From positions 11,673,389-11,737,388 of the forward strand of contig NC_063436.1 in assembly GCF_020379485.1 (NCBI RefSeq): a stretch of DNA of 64,000 nt, in the 5' to 3' direction. Below, one piece after another: positions 1 to 11,829 of the stretch. This DNA comes from Brassica napus (taxonomy: Eukaryota; Streptophyta; Magnoliopsida; Brassicales; Brassicaceae). The notes beneath the pieces are model-generated. The model had not been told where the DNA came from and did not search any database. It saw only the letters and a list, made by a program, of their open reading frames with translations. Position numbers and translations under genes: made by a program. Every line of letters starts with the position of its first letter. Within the stretch, counting starts at the first letter, position 1.

Positions 1-280
1 TTTTATTTTTTTTTCAAATTTTCTTTTTATAATTTAAAAATACTTTTTGAAACTGTTTTTAAAATTTTTATTTTTTATTTTAGTATTTATTTTTTATAAA
101 ATTTTAAACCCTAATTCCAAAACCCCACCCCCAACTCTAAACCCTAAGGTTTGGATTAATTAACCCAAGGAGTATAAGTGTATATTTACCTCTTTAATGA
201 AACATATTTTTATGACTTTGAGCCTTGAGTGCTACTTTGGGAACAAAAAATTGGTTTGGTGTTATCCTAGTCTTTTTCTC
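1..280. repeat. Partial MULE-type MITE with telomere-like core
   Basis: This stretch matches, almost base for base, the right half of the complete 551-bp element at 47896-48446: the same AT-rich run, the telomere-like words around AAACCCTAA, and the same right terminus ending in ctttttctc. The copy is cut by the window edge, so its left end and target-site duplication cannot be seen. It ends about 150 bp before the start codon of the adjacent F-box relic, so it lies in what would be that gene's promoter or leader. Assignment to Mutator-like elements rests on the 9-bp target duplication of the complete copy. Confidence 0.75.
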
Positions 281-432
281 TTAATAAAACGCTGCGTTAT
301 GGCTCTTTCAAACTCGAAATCCCTCCTCAATTTCCTCATAAGTCATAACCAAATCAAGCCGCTTCGTCTTCGTCGATCTTCCCTCTTCAGTCAAAAACCA
401 ACCCTAATCTTATGTCTACTTAAAAGGTCTCT

Positions 433-852
433 ATGCGTTCTAGAGATTTAATCAGCAGTATGCCAGATGAGGTTCTCGGCAAAATCCTGTCGTTTCTTCC
501 GACAAGACTTGCTGCCTCCACGTCGGTTCTGTCCAAAAGGTGGAGGAACCTGCTTTCTCTTGTAGACACCCTTGATTTCAGTGACGAGATTGGGAACCCT
601 GAAGGCTTCTCTGATTTTGTGGACACAACACTTGATCTCCTAAGCAACTCTCACTCAATCGTAAAATCATTCTCTCTGAGCTGTAAACATGAAAATTCTT
701 GAGTGGACAGTTGGATTCGCACCGTCCTTGAGAGCGGCTTCTTGGAACTTCACTTGAAAATCGTATCTACGCAGAGTATAGAATCTCAGCTCTTCACGAG
801 TAACACACTCGTCCAGCTTACTTTGTACGGTGGGTTTTGTTTCGATGTTTGA
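433..852 (+). pseudogene. Truncated F-box (FBD/LRR-type) gene relic
   Basis: The frame starting at the ATG of 433 opens with a clear F-box: [20 protein letters not shown] followed by a [10 protein letters not shown] motif (residues about 5-38), the signature of SCF ubiquitin-ligase substrate receptors of the plant FBD/LRR type. It stops at a TGA (700-702) after 89 residues; the same frame then continues with family-like sequence (VDSWIRTVLESG, then a LVQLTLYG leucine-rich segment) to a second TGA at 850-852. Family members normally run beyond 400 residues, so the LRR and FBD parts are missing. I read it as a pseudogene with one in-frame stop and a lost 3' end; a spliced remnant gene is less likely because no continuation is recognisable before the UGT gene. 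Confidence 0.7.
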
Positions 853-1345
853 TATTGATCTAACTTGCTACACTTGATATTATTTTAAAGGACATTAGTT
901 GTTACATGTGACTACTCATGGATAACCTAAAGTACACACAACACTAGACAACATACGTTATATAACACATGACATAGACAATGCCGAAGAGAACAACAAA
1001 GAAATATAGTATTGGGAGCAAACATTAATCTGAAAAATAAAAGTCTTCAAAGAAAAGTTATGTGCTCTGAAAAATAAAAGTCTTCCATTAAAGAAAAGTT
1101 ATGTATCATTGCCATTAATTAGCCATTTAAAATAGTGTTATTAAATTGTTGTTTCGCATCATTGCTATTAGCTTGCTAATTCGTAAGAGTAGCCCGTAAC
1201 TTAATATACATTTAAGCACAACATCAAAAGATTTAAAAAAATATATATATTCAGTTCACGAAAGAATACACATCTTTATAGAATTCGGGAAAGAAAATGC
1301 ACGAAAGAAATGGTTGCAGTTGTGTCTTCTGGACAAAGAAAAAGG
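853..1345. other. Intergenic spacer with a short tandem duplication
   Basis: No gene is recognisable. A 36-40 bp unit that begins tctgaaaaataaaagtcttc is present twice in tandem at about 1029-1104. The last bases before 1346 are the likely 3' untranslated region of the minus-strand glycosyltransferase. Confidence 0.55.
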
Positions 1346-2749
1346 CTAAGGCTTGATTCCTGTCACGTCCTGTATAAATTTGGCAGTAGCCGTATACGAA
1401 GATCCACCACCATTCAAGGTAGCTTTCCGCACCATCTGAGAGACATCTATCACTCTCTTCGTCACCAAATTATCATCCTTGTTCATCATCACACACCGAA
1501 TCGCTCTCTCTATCTCGTTTGCACTTACAAGCTCATCAACAAGTACCCTGTAATCAAGCTTCATCTCCACCGCGAGCTTCAGCTCCTTCACCATCATAAA
1601 CGCATTGAGCTGTTGCTCTGCATACATGGGCCACGTCACAATTGGCACACCAAACCATAAACTCTCTACTATTGAGTTCCATCCACAGTGAGAAACAAAA
1701 CTTCCCACTGCCTTGTGGGATAGTATTTCCACCTGAGGAGACCAACCACATATCACTCCTCGTCCCCTGACACGGTCAAGGAATCCCTCGGGCAAAGGAT
1801 CTTCATTTGCCACCTCTTCAGTGCGGAGTGACCAGAGGAATCTGCACTGACAAAGCTCAAGTCCACGTGCTATCTCCTTCACTTGATCACCTCTTAGCCT
1901 GCCCATACTCCCAAAACAAAGAAACACAACTGACCCCTCTGGCTGATCACCAAGCCATTTCATCAACTCGTCACGACGGGCCATGTCCTGTTCTGGATGA
2001 GGCTGGGCCTTGGGGTTAAATATGGGGCCAACGGCATAAACAGAAGGGTAGTCCTGTTCATTAAGAAAATGGTTCAGAGAGATAGGCTCAAGATCAAAGG
2101 AGCTATTCACTAGGATCCCCTTGGCCTTGCTAAACAAAATCGCCAGTTTAACATAAGCATCATAACCATCTTCAATAAACAGAGCTGACGGTAGAACGTT
2201 GGCTGGAACAGGGTTTACAAACCCAGGAATCGACAACATTTCTCCAGAATCTCTTACAAAAACCGATGTGTCTTTACTATGTCGGTCTGCTAGATACTGC
2301 ATCATAGCTAGGAACCCGGAGTTTGAAGTCAAGAAGACATAAAAAGGAAGATTTACATCTTTTGTAATGTCAATCATGGGGAGACAGAAGAAATCAGCAA
2401 CTATCCCTTTCACCGAGACTCCAGGAGAAGATAAGATACCCATGACTATATCTCTCACAAGAGGGATGTTTCTCTCGATGAAATCGTACACAAAGGCTTC
2501 CACAGACTGAAAACTACCAAATGATGGTTTCTCTACTAACTCAGGGACATCAATGAATCTAACAAAGGGCTGAGACGAGCCAATTGACTTAACATAGGTA
2601 TCCAGATGAGACTGACCTTGTAGCTTCAACAGGATGACGGTGACACGGATCCCATCATCCTGGTCAATGAGACGCCTAGCGAACTCAAGGAAAGGAACAA
2701 GATGACCAACAGTCGGTGTTGGGATGAAGATGAGCTCTGTATTCCCCAT
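1346..2749 (-). CDS. UGT71D: UDP-glycosyltransferase, UGT71 family (UGT71D-like)
   Basis: Single-exon 467-residue family 1 glycosyltransferase, expected to transfer glucose from UDP-glucose to small acceptors such as flavonols or other phenolics in the cytosol. Seen in the sequence: the N-terminal acceptor half with the catalytic His in PTVGHLVPFLE (His16), and the C-terminal PSPG box at residues 336-379, starting WSPQVEILSH, with HCGWNS in the middle and ending in YAEQQ, where the terminal Gln is usual for glucose donors. The ATG at 2749 (MGNTELIF) is chosen because the frame upstream has only non-ATG starts. Length equals the usual UGT71 size. Its position next to PH1 matches Arabidopsis At2g29710 (UGT71D2); UGT71D1 or UGT71C members are the alternatives. 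The acceptor cannot be deduced. No break was seen. Confidence 0.93.
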   Translation of the reverse strand: MGNTELIFIPTPTVGHLVPFLEFARRLIDQDDGIRVTVILLKLQGQSHLDTYVKSIGSSQPFVRFIDVPELVEKPSFGSFQSVEAFVYDFIERNIPLVRDIVMGILSSPGVSVKGIVADFFCLPMIDITKDVNLPFYVFLTSNSGFLAMMQYLADRHSKDTSVFVRDSGEMLSIPGFVNPVPANVLPSALFIEDGYDAYVKLAILFSKAKGILVNSSFDLEPISLNHFLNEQDYPSVYAVGPIFNPKAQPHPEQDMARRDELMKWLGDQPEGSVVFLCFGSMGRLRGDQVKEIARGLELCQCRFLWSLRTEEVANEDPLPEGFLDRVRGRGVICGWSPQVEILSHKAVGSFVSHCGWNSIVESLWFGVPIVTWPMYAEQQLNAFMMVKELKLAVEMKLDYRVLVDELVSANEIERAIRCVMMNKDDNLVTKRVIDVSQMVRKATLNGGGSSYTATAKFIQDVTGIKP

Positions 2750-3565
2750 CTCTAACAACAGATAAGCTTTTGTTCTTGTGTTGACAAGAGCATAAATCTA
2801 CAAACTGTAGAAGAGAAAATTAGTTACATTGACTTTTGTGATAATCAGACGTGATGATGATTACTGATGCGTTCGGTCTACCTAATGTTGAGCTGGCCCT
2901 TGGTTGTTTCAAGAGAGAAGATTAACTTAAAAAGTTAAAATAATGGCCGACGACATCAAGAGAGTGGGATCCACAACCAAAAGGAAAGCTACTTTCTTTC
3001 CATCCACAAGATACTCATGCCTACATCTCTTCACAGATGATACATCAAAGTTAGGAGAAAGAAACTCTTGGGAGCATGTTATTGTTCTGGGAAGCTTTAT
3101 CTACTGATCTAACTTGTTAGAGTCAACAAAAACAAAAGCACATCAATCACATAGGTTCAGTAACTTGTTGAATAGATCAGTATAAAGCAAAAAAATAGAA
3201 GCTGAAAAGACAAAACTTGTTCCCATGGGAAGACAGTGAATCAGATAGAACAAAGCTACTTTCTTGCATCTCTCTTTCTTCGTTCTAATCACAGATGATA
3301 CAGACCAAATCATTCTTCGGTAACTGCACACAGCCTTAAGACTTATTAAGTCAACAAAAACAAAATAAATCAATCACATAGCTCTTAACAACTTGTTGAG
3401 TGGCAAAGATAAAAGAAGAACTCGCTGAATAGAATCAGATACAGAACAAAAAAAACCATAACACAAGAGATAGAGAGGTCTGATCAACAACTTGAGAGAG
3501 GCATACATACATACACGGTACAATAACGGAATCAAACATAGAGCATAGAAGCTAAAAAAGAAAAG
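2750..3565. other. Spacer with diverged duplicated 3'-flanking sequence
   Basis: No coding sequence is recognisable. Two diverged direct copies are visible: one around 3031-3200 and one around 3289-3420. They share tcacagatgataca, the word gtcaacaaaaacaaaa and the following atcaatcacatag-type motif, in the same order. The duplicated block sits immediately 3' of the PH1 gene and probably derives from its 3' untranslated region. Confidence 0.5.
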
Positions 3566-4003
3566 TCACCGCCTTTGATCATAATCAAGGACTTCAGAAT
3601 CAGTAACCGATCTCGAGTGCTGCACAATCGACCTTCCAATAGAGTTGATCCACTCCTCCTTCTCCTTCTCGTTATCAGCGATGAAGAACATGGTGATGTT
3701 CCCGCTCGAAATCTCGAAGGCGAAAGGCTTGTTCACCACGTCCTCAGCTCCTTTCACGGTCAGACAGTCTCCCACCGAGATCACCCCACGCGGGATGGAT
3801 CCGCGGGTTAAGGCGGAGGATTGATCCTTGAACCACAGGAGCTTCCCTCGCTTGAGCACGAACCAGCGTCGTCGCCAGGTCTTGATGTAATCGCCTTGCT
3901 TTGTGAGCCAGCCTGATCGCTCCGGGTTGGACCAGAACTCGATTCCTTCGTAATCTTGCCGGTTCGGGTCCTGGCCTGTAGCGATTCGCCAGAGATTCTC
4001 CAT
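3566..4003 (-). CDS. PH1: Pleckstrin homology domain protein PH1
   Basis: Small 145-residue protein consisting almost entirely of one PH domain. The domain begins near residue 30 with GWLTKQGDYIKTWRRRWFVL, whose basic loop is the phosphoinositide-binding region, and closes with the invariant Trp in KEKEEWINSIGR. The first 28 residues (MENLWRIATG, then a NRQDYEGIEFW segment) match the Arabidopsis PH1 type, which is also 145 residues long; that protein binds phosphatidylinositol 3-phosphate and localises to late endosomes, where it affects metal-transporter trafficking (family knowledge). The ATG at 4003 is chosen over an upstream in-frame non-ATG start, and a CT-rich leader lies immediately upstream. 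Intronless, intact, in the same neighbourhood as Arabidopsis At2g29700. Confidence 0.95.
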   Translation of the reverse strand: MENLWRIATGQDPNRQDYEGIEFWSNPERSGWLTKQGDYIKTWRRRWFVLKRGKLLWFKDQSSALTRGSIPRGVISVGDCLTVKGAEDVVNKPFAFEISSGNITMFFIADNEKEKEEWINSIGRSIVQHSRSVTDSEVLDYDQRR

Positions 4004-4935
4004 CCTCTCCCTCTCTCTCTCTCCTAAAATCTCAACTGTTTCTATCGATCTTTTATTATTTGTTTTCTTTTCTATCAATTGATTCTATGAAAACGCAGCG
4101 TATTGGCTACTCTTTCAATAATTCGACCCTGCTCATGCTGCCTGCCTCTCTGCGTATGATGGGGACACGCAATAACTGTTGGAAATTTTAATTTGTTTAG
4201 TGGAAGTTGGACTTTTGCTGATTTCCGCACTAATTTTTTTTTACATTAAATATAAATAAATATATATGTGACGAGAGCATAAAAAGTCTTTAAATTTATT
4301 TAAATTTTAAATTTACTACTATTCTTAAAAGAACTTACGTTATTGGTTTATAAATTTTAACATTTTTAAAAATTTATTGTAACTTGTTTAGTGATTTATA
4401 AAATATGAAATTTACTCTTATTGGTTTATCTATTTTTAAATTATTAACAAGCTTATGTTACTGATTGATATATTGTAATATTTTAAAATTTTCTGTATTG
4501 GTTTGGTGATTTTTAAAATTTAATTCAAAATCTGTTGCTATTCAAAATTTTGATTTTTTGTTGATTCTTACCAATTTCATTCATCAAATACAATTTTCAA
4601 AATAATATGCATCTCTTAACAATATTTTTCATTAATTTTCTAAAGACGGCTAAAAGTTCACATAAACCATTAGTAGTTAATATAAATTAGATAGGAATAA
4701 GATTTTATTTTCTTAACTAAGAGTTTCATTTTGATTTACTGTTCAGCAAAGTATATAAAATGTATTCGGAGGATATCGAGTTTTTGTTTTTATCCCGGTG
4801 GCGACAAGAGTATAAAACTATTTGCCCGACAGAACAGACTGAGGACACTAGTCCAACAATTCTTACACAAAAATGAAAAATCTCACGAATCAAACAGCTC
4901 GAGTGTGATAATACTGGCAAAAGCAAAATCCATGC
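4004..4935. other. AT-rich spacer between PH1 and ASA2
   Basis: Contains the CT-rich 5' leader and promoter side of PH1 (4004-4200), AT-rich DNA with no recognisable element, and the likely ASA2 3' untranslated region (about 4730-4935). I see no further gene here. Confidence 0.5.
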
Positions 4936-7586
4936 TTATTCTAAAACGTTGTTGATGCGGGGGCGGGGCCTAGTAACCTCAGGTGTCTCAAGAAAAGAAG
5001 ACTCAGCAAGATCAATGGCTCTTGCTAAAGCCGCTGCTTTGTTCTCACACTCCCTCTGTTCATCCTCAGGGTTACTGTCTGCCACCACTCCAGCTCCAGC
5101 CTGAATATGAGCAATCCACTCTCGACGTCTCTGAGGATGCTTGTAGGAGTACAATGTGTCGTATCGTGTATTTGTTGGGAAGACCATTGTTCTGAGAGCC
5201 AAGGCAATGTCCATGTCTCCATTAAACGAAATGCCTCCAAAGCCTCCACTGTAAGGACCGCGTCTCGTTACTTCTAGTTTATCAATTAGCTCCATTGCTT
5301 TTACCTGTATCAAGTGAGTTTCTTTTTTCTTTTAGTATGGTGAATGTGTAAAAATGAGTTTATGGTTTTACCTTTGGGGCTCCACTGACTGTTCCAACGG
5401 GAAGTGCAGCTCTAAGAGCGTCCCAGCTTGTTAGATCATCGAGTAATTCGCCTTTTACCTGCAACAAAGGAGATATGTTGTTGAGAGACAAAGCAGAAAC
5501 TATAGTTTGTTTGCTTTTTAAGAATTGCAGTAAAGGCAAACATACCGTGGAGCTTATGTGCATTACATGTGAATAACGTTCTATATTCATGAGCTTCTCA
5601 ACCTCCACAGAACCGGGCTTTGAAACCTGAGTTCACAACCAACTCCAACAAGTTATAGATTACATCTCAAAAACTGCTATTTGGTTTACGGAAAGAAAAG
5701 GTTATTAACCTTGCCGACATCGTTCCTTCCCAAATCAACAAGCATGATATGCTCTGCGCACTGTTTTTCATCGCTCAAGAGCTCTTTCTCCAGCATTAGA
5801 TCTTCTTTGGGTGTCTTTCCTCGTCTTACAGTTCCAGCAAGGGGGCGATTTGTAATCTTCCTCTGAAGCGGACACACATTGAGCCATTCATTTTACTTGT
5901 AAACAAAGGAGATACTGAGCTAACACTTACATTTTTCGAGCGTAACAATATTTCTGGACTTGAAGCAACTAATATACATCCTCTAGCCTGTAAAATTAAA
6001 ATCCACAGATTAGTGATATCAATCTATGTAAGGAAACAAGGACTCAATGTGTATGCATGCATACCTGTAAATAAGCCATGTAAGGGCTTGGATTAACAAT
6101 CCTAAGAGCTCTATATATCTCAAACGGGTCCGCAAATGTCCTCCTTTCAAACCTCTGACTAAGAACTATCTGAAAGATGTCTCCAGCCAAGATGTGTTCT
6201 TTGGCTTCCAACACTGCCTCCTTGTATGCCTCACTGGTCATAGTAGATTTCTCCAGCTTAGGACCGAATTGCTCAGTGCGTAGTTTTATGAAACCAGTCG
6301 GCATCTTGGGGCTGCAATCAAAAGAAACATCTACAGTTAGCAAAGAGAAAACTATAATCCAATCCATAAGACTGGTATTAGACTGATCCACTCACGGTTT
6401 CTGGTCTTGAATTCTAGAGACTAGAGATTCCAACTGATACATTCCATCATTATAATTATCTTCAACAGAACGATCCTTATCTATCCGCACCCAATGGATC
6501 ACATACGCTTTCTGTGGGATAGTATCACAATGAATCAACTATGTGTGTAGATAAGCTCATGATAAAATAGCAAGATGTAACAAGAGTGTACCTTCTCGAC
6601 ATGATCAAAGACAATCACATCATCATAAAGACCCAAATGAACATCAGGAAGACTCCTATCATCCTCAGGAGCATTAGAAAAAGGAAGCTTCTTCTTCTCA
6701 ACATAACGCACAGTGTCATACGAGAAGTATCCAACCCAACCACCTAAGGAGAAAACCCTTCATCAGATAAATAATCCTAACTACGAAGTTATAGATTCCT
6801 TCCTCTTACCGCAGAAAGCTTCAGGCAGTTCATCAATCCGTTGAGGTTCCCATTCCTCCATGATCTTCTGAGGAACCACCATCGGATCATCCACTTCCTC
6901 CACCGTCCTACGACCAGCTCCATGGTCCATGACAGTGACAACATTCCCCTTGGCTACAATCTCAATCGTGGGTTGAGCTCCAACTACACTATACCTCCCC
7001 TAAGAGAGATGATATCTCAAAATCTTAAATTTTCAAAAGAAAAAGGAAAAACTCAAAAAAAAAAAAAAAAGGCTAACGATGTTGGAAGCTTGAAGACCAG
7101 GCTCCACGGACTCAAACAAGAAGCTGGGAGCGTCTCTGTCGTCTTCTTTAACCAAACAACGGTACGCGAGTATAGGTGTGAGATGATCCGAGAACACGCA
7201 TCGGTATAGAGGAACTAAGTTTCCTTTCTCCGCTGCTTCCTTGAACTTTGCCAGCTGGTTTGCTGATGAATCTGCTGCTGGAGAAGTTGAAAACTCGATG
7301 AGAATATATTCAAATGGTGGGGGAGAGTTTTAATAGTGTGTACTGTACCTAGAGATGGGGTTGGTGAAGGAGAGGATTTGATAGGATGAAGACGCGAGGG
7401 TGGGAGGAGTTTTGATCTGGAGATAGATGATACATCATTGCAGTGTAGAGAAGTAGTAGTAGTACTTGAGAGGGAGGCCAGCGACGACGGACACCGGAAG
7501 GAAGGTGGCGGTCGATGGTGTGTAACGGCTACGGCCTTAACGGCGGAAAGGTTAGATTTGACGGAGGAGATTGAAACGGCAGACAT
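4936..7586 (-). CDS. ASA2: Anthranilate synthase alpha subunit, plastidial
   Basis: Eleven exons read on the minus strand: 7586-7349, 7277-7078, 6999-6810, 6743-6592, 6511-6396, 6311-6065, 5987-5931, 5862-5710, 5626-5546, 5458-5372, 5304-4936. They join without a break to 629 residues. The enzyme converts chorismate plus glutamine-derived ammonia to anthranilate, the first committed step of tryptophan synthesis, in plastids. Evidence: a Ser/Thr-rich N-terminus typical of a chloroplast transit peptide; the tryptophan-binding region with [25 protein letters not shown]; and the chorismate-binding core with [27 protein letters not shown] and [18 protein letters not shown]. It pairs with a beta subunit encoded elsewhere. 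Syntenic with At2g29690 (ASA2) between PH1 and CDC6. Intron 2 (7000-7077) has a long adenine run on the plus strand that serves as its polypyrimidine tract. Start at 7586 is the first ATG of the frame. Confidence 0.95.
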
Positions 7587-7842
7587 CTCCTTTGATTCAA
7601 TTATCTTCTCCAATGAGTTTAAACTATAGAGAGCTGATGAGTGATTTCGTATCAGACGCAATTAAATTTAATAAACCAGTTTTCCCTAAGCTTTCCAAGA
7701 AAATTCCAAAAAATGACGTCATAATGAGCAGAAACTAGGGGATTTATTTGATTGATGATTTGAGTTCATTTTGAAAAATTCAATTTGTCTTTAGCCGAAA
7801 CAAAAATTAATTTTTGTGTTTCGCAGTGATGTATAACAAGTG

Positions 7843-7888
7843 GAATCAATACATGATTTTTTTTTGTCACACGAATCCAATACATGAT
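7843..7888 (-). mobile_element. Micro-insertion: T-run plus GTCACAC between 15-bp repeats
   Basis: The sequence gaatcaatacatgat (7843-7857) recurs as gaatccaatacatgat (7873-7888), with one extra C. Between them lie only a run of T and GTCACAC. On the minus strand the insert reads GTGTGAC followed by a poly(A) run, the form expected of the last few bases of a retroposon transcript plus tail. Located in the spacer downstream of CDC6. The single indel in the repeat lowers certainty. Confidence 0.5.
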
Positions 7889-8042
7889 AAAATTGTAAAT
7901 TTGGCTCTAATTAGTAAAATGTAATTAAATAAATAGAAAGTACATTTTGTTTGTGTTCCTTTTACATAACAATTTCTGTGAGTTCGTATTGAGTTTTTAG
8001 TCTTCTTTTGTATGCTATAGAACAATTGAAGAAACCACTTTA

Positions 8043-11000
8043 TCACAGAAGACAGTTGCGGAAGAATCGAATTTCCTGTTGTGCAATTAAAACAAAAAAT
8101 AAATAAAGAGTTAGAAAACAGCAATTAGTGGAAAAAAGGACATGTAATGTAACTATTTTGAAACAATACAGAAGGGTTGTATGTATGTATACCTTAAGAG
8201 CAAATGTGATGTCTGCTTCGTCTACTCTTAGGCTCACTCTCTTTAGCTTATCGTCCCGAGCATTACTCAGTTTTAATATCCCCTGTTCCAATTTAATATA
8301 AGACTCTTTCAAGGTTCTGTTTTATCTTTTGATTATATAAAAAAACCAAACACACAACATGAGAGTCTATTCTAACTATAAACTTGAAAAAAATTCTACA
8401 TAGATCCAAGTTATGTACCTGGTCGTTCAGCACTGTACACATATTAGTGAACTCTGTTATTCCAGCTGGAGTGATCATTGAAGATTTACATATTTCCGTG
8501 TATAACTTATTTAACTGCATCCAAGTGTTGTCAAAAACAGAGATAGAAACGTTATGTACAATTGTCGTTTAAGATTTTAGTTATATGTGTTTATGTATTC
8601 TTCATTCAATAAAATATTATTACCTCTGCAATGCTTCTGTCCTTTTTGCTTCCTCTAAATGCTTTTGCAGCAGAACAGACTATGATCTGCAAGTTTTCAG
8701 TTGAAGCAAATATGATTACAGTCCACTAGCTAATAGGTCACTTAGTCATAACCAAATAAACATCAGCATGGGTCTTAAGTTTATTTGTGACTTAGTGTTT
8801 GTTCCCGAAAACTTATTATTAGTATATCTGTTCAACATATATTATCTATACTTCTGTTAGATCACACCGTAAAACAAAACTAAAGATTTGCACAAAGATG
8901 TTGTAAGTATTATCCTATTCCTATCGGTTTACTTAAGACACCAAGTGTTGATCTATAACTTACTTGCTGGTGTTGAGGGAGAGACTGAATGGTGTCAACT
9001 ACTGGAGATTTAAATGTCTTGGACAATGCAGCTACCATATGATCCATCTTGACCTGTATAGTTTTTGATGATAACAATTATGATTTATGATCACAGGTTC
9101 TTTGAATCCTTACTTACATTGTCAGTTGTGAATTAAGTAGATAGTGAAAATACTAACCACTTGATCCTCTGTAACTGGACTTTGTGGTTCTTGATCTGTT
9201 GATCCTTTAACTTCTGTTTCTAAGATTTCTAAGGCACTCCTGTATATCATTTCAATATGAAAAAAAACAGGGATTGTCAACTTCAGTGTGCTGATATGAA
9301 GAGTAAATTAAAATATATAAAGGATAGTTCTATCTCATTCATCTTATGCAACTTCAAAGACAAAAATTTCAATAGAGTATTCACCTGCAGACAGATAGAG
9401 CCTTTCTCATGTCTCCTGATGCAGCTGATACTTTCTGACACAACAAAACAATATTGAACATCAATATACAATGTCATAAGGAAAAGGGAGGTTGACTAGA
9501 CTGGGAAAGAAAATTGGCATATGTATTCTTACTCTTGCACAAAGCTCCAAGGCTTTTGATTGAAATGCAACATATGGAAGTTCCTGTAATAAGAGGTGAA
9601 AATTAAGAATTTACGAAAAATGGTATTTAGTACGAGTTTAGATATTAACCATTTATCCTAGTTCTTAGGTTTTTAAATTGGTCAAAATTTTCTTATTTAC
9701 AAGTTTCTGAATCTGCTATTCATATTTTTCCTGATAGTTTTTTGAATACCAACTGTTTTGAAGCAGAAACCTTACATTGGCCATAGATTTATCCTAAATT
9801 CCTTGCATAATATTTTCACTAGAATTACTAGTCACTTAATCAGGCGTTTCTCTCTCTGTAGAAGCATCATATACTACAAATAAGAGGCAGACTTACCACA
9901 AGCCTCTCTTGTAGTATCCTTAGGATCTGCTCCATAGAATAGGCACGGAAAGTGACAACCAAAGGTTTGCCTGCAATAATTGGAAAAAATATGTTCAAGG
10001 ACTAACCTCAGTTGTTGCTCTTTATCAAAGCTAAAGAATGTTCCAACTGTAAACAATGATGGAGAAATACTTACAATTAAGAGACTTCAATTTAGGAAGG
10101 AAACGATCTGCAAGGTCTATTGCATTTGCTACACCTGGAGAACGAAAACGATATATAAACTTACAATTTGGTATGAGCAGAGGAAACTGGCACATAAGAT
10201 GAACTTTAAACTATAACTATGATCGCAAAGAACGGTACCTATAAGTATACATCTTGAAAATGGCAAAGTTGTGAGCATAAAAAGTTCATGAAGGACACCT
10301 CGATCTCTTGTTATCAAGTAATCCATCTCATCAGCAATGATCAGCCTGCATATAAAATTTGAATGAGAAACAGCATTACTAATTTAAAATCTTAGCAGGT
10401 CATCAAATCACAGTGAAACCAAACAAGGAACCTACATCATCTTTGTGCTGGATGATTGCTGCTTTTGAGAAAACAAAACCTGAAGTTGCTGTAGAGGTGA
10501 AGAAGAGCCATTAACTTTCTTCCCGGTCTCACTCTCACCAAGTATCTGAAAAAAAAACAAAAAGACCTCAATAAACAACTATATCGAAATGAAACCAAAT
10601 TGAGTGAGGTCGTACCTTGGAGAAGATATCTGTTGTCTTTGTCAGCGATGTGCAATTAACAGACACAGTCTCCAGACAAGGCAAGCCTTCCTGAAAGAAC
10701 CCATGAATGAAATGAATATCAGTCTTTTCTATTGATAGATTCACACTAATACTATCACCAAGTCCTGAAGACACACACAACACAAGAATGATTACCTGTT
10801 GTGCCCAGTCGTCAGCTTGTTGTCTTATTTTCTCCATCGACAATGACTTCCCAGTACCAGGACAGCCACATATATACAAACTCCCAGCCTTCTTCTGCTC
10901 CATACAACCTTTAACAAACTCTAAAACACGTCTTTGCTCATCCTCGCGGCAAACAACAGTTGATGGTGCCTTAGACACATGCAATGCCTCCTTCACAGCC

Positions 11001-11536
11001 CTCATTTGATCATCATCTGTGCATTAAAATTGGACATCAACTAACTGATACTAATTAGAGTCACTTGAGAATCAGATGTATACCTCTAGGATTCCACTTT
11101 GATTTAACATCTAAACAATCAAATCGATCCTTCACGGCTGACATCACTGGACTTTCCAGCTTGCCTTTAGAATCTTCCTGCAAAAATCAATCGGTCGGAT
11201 GATGCAAACAAAGCAGCAATTGAATCGATCTTTTTTCACATTTAAGCAAATCCTAATCTCTAGACGCAGATCTAATGGATATGAACTAGGAGCTCACTGG
11301 ATTACCTTCTTAAGTGCTTTGGGGCTTGAAACAGCACATCGTCGAGGAGATTTCCATTTCATCGGCGTAGCAAACGAACTCTCCGTTACGATCGCCGTCG
11401 ATGCAACCTCGGCGGCGGAATCTGATCTCAGCTTGCGTTTCCGAGGTGTGTTGACTTCAGAAACTCCGGTATTCTCCGATCTGGCGGCGACGATGTGCTT
11501 GTGAGGAGACGAACTGGGTCCGGCGATGGTAGGCAT
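8043..11536 (-). CDS. CDC6: CDC6 DNA replication licensing ATPase
   Basis: Sixteen exons on the minus strand (11536-11306, 11177-11084, 11016-10796, 10690-10616, 10545-10436, 10345-10239, 10134-10075, 9970-9897, 9583-9533, 9434-9385, 9239-9158, 9053-8964, 8686-8624, 8514-8419, 8282-8193, 8075-8043) join to exactly 508 residues, the length of the Arabidopsis protein. CDC6 is an AAA+ ATPase that, with ORC and CDT1, loads MCM helicase at origins. Seen: a basic N-terminus with candidate CDK sites and nuclear signal (TPRKRK at 30-35, TPMK at 57-60, SPRR at 63-66, SPK at 71-73); Walker A GCPGTGKS at 159-166; Walker B LIIADEMD at about 245-252; sensor region ending RAYSMEQILRILQERL; a winged-helix C-terminal domain; final residues IRFFRNCLL. 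No frame break. Regulation: see the E2F site at 11695. Syntenic with At2g29680. Confidence 0.95.
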
Positions 11537-11694
11537 CGTAGAGAAAAAAAAGAGAGAGGTCGAGATTGAGATTGAGATTGAGATCGAATCCAAGTGGAGA
11601 ACCAATCTCATGGTCGATGCTGGTTTATTAAGAGGAAATGGCAGAAAATAATAATGAAAAAAGGAAAAAAAAAAACAGAGGGAAAATGGGAGTA

Positions 11695-11703
11695 GCGGGA
11701 AAA
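11695..11703 (-). promoter_or_regulatory. E2F binding site in the CDC6 promoter
   Basis: The plus strand reads GCGGGAAAA, so the strand that transcribes CDC6 reads TTTTCCCGC, a perfect match to the plant E2F consensus TTTSSCGC. It lies 159 bp upstream of the CDC6 start codon. A second, weaker E2F-like word (TTTCGCCG) is seen at 11719-11726. E2F control of CDC6 in the G1/S transition is established in Arabidopsis. Confidence 0.8.
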
Positions 11704-11817
11704 CGCTACATGCAGACAGTTTCGCCGCTCGATTTTATTCGGTTGCCGTTTTTGAACCATCGCCTTCGCGGCAATTTTATTGGGCTATATAACGTTTGGA
11801 ATAATTGAGTCCATTAA

Positions 11818-11824
11818 GGGCCCA
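11818..11824. promoter_or_regulatory. Site II-type (GGGCCCA) promoter element
   Basis: GGGCCCA about 285 bp upstream of the CDC6 start codon matches the TGGGCC/GGCCCA 'site II' motif bound by TCP factors in promoters of proliferating-cell genes. Only the short match supports it. Confidence 0.4.
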
Positions 11825-11829
11825 TCTAT

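Noticed and set aside
1310..2019. Plus-strand open frames over the UGT gene
   Set aside because: They are antisense shadows of an intact, well-conserved minus-strand gene and resemble no protein family.
7051..7070. Long A run in ASA2 intron 2 as a poly(A) micro-insertion
   Set aside because: No flanking direct repeat; on the gene's strand it is an intronic polypyrimidine tract.
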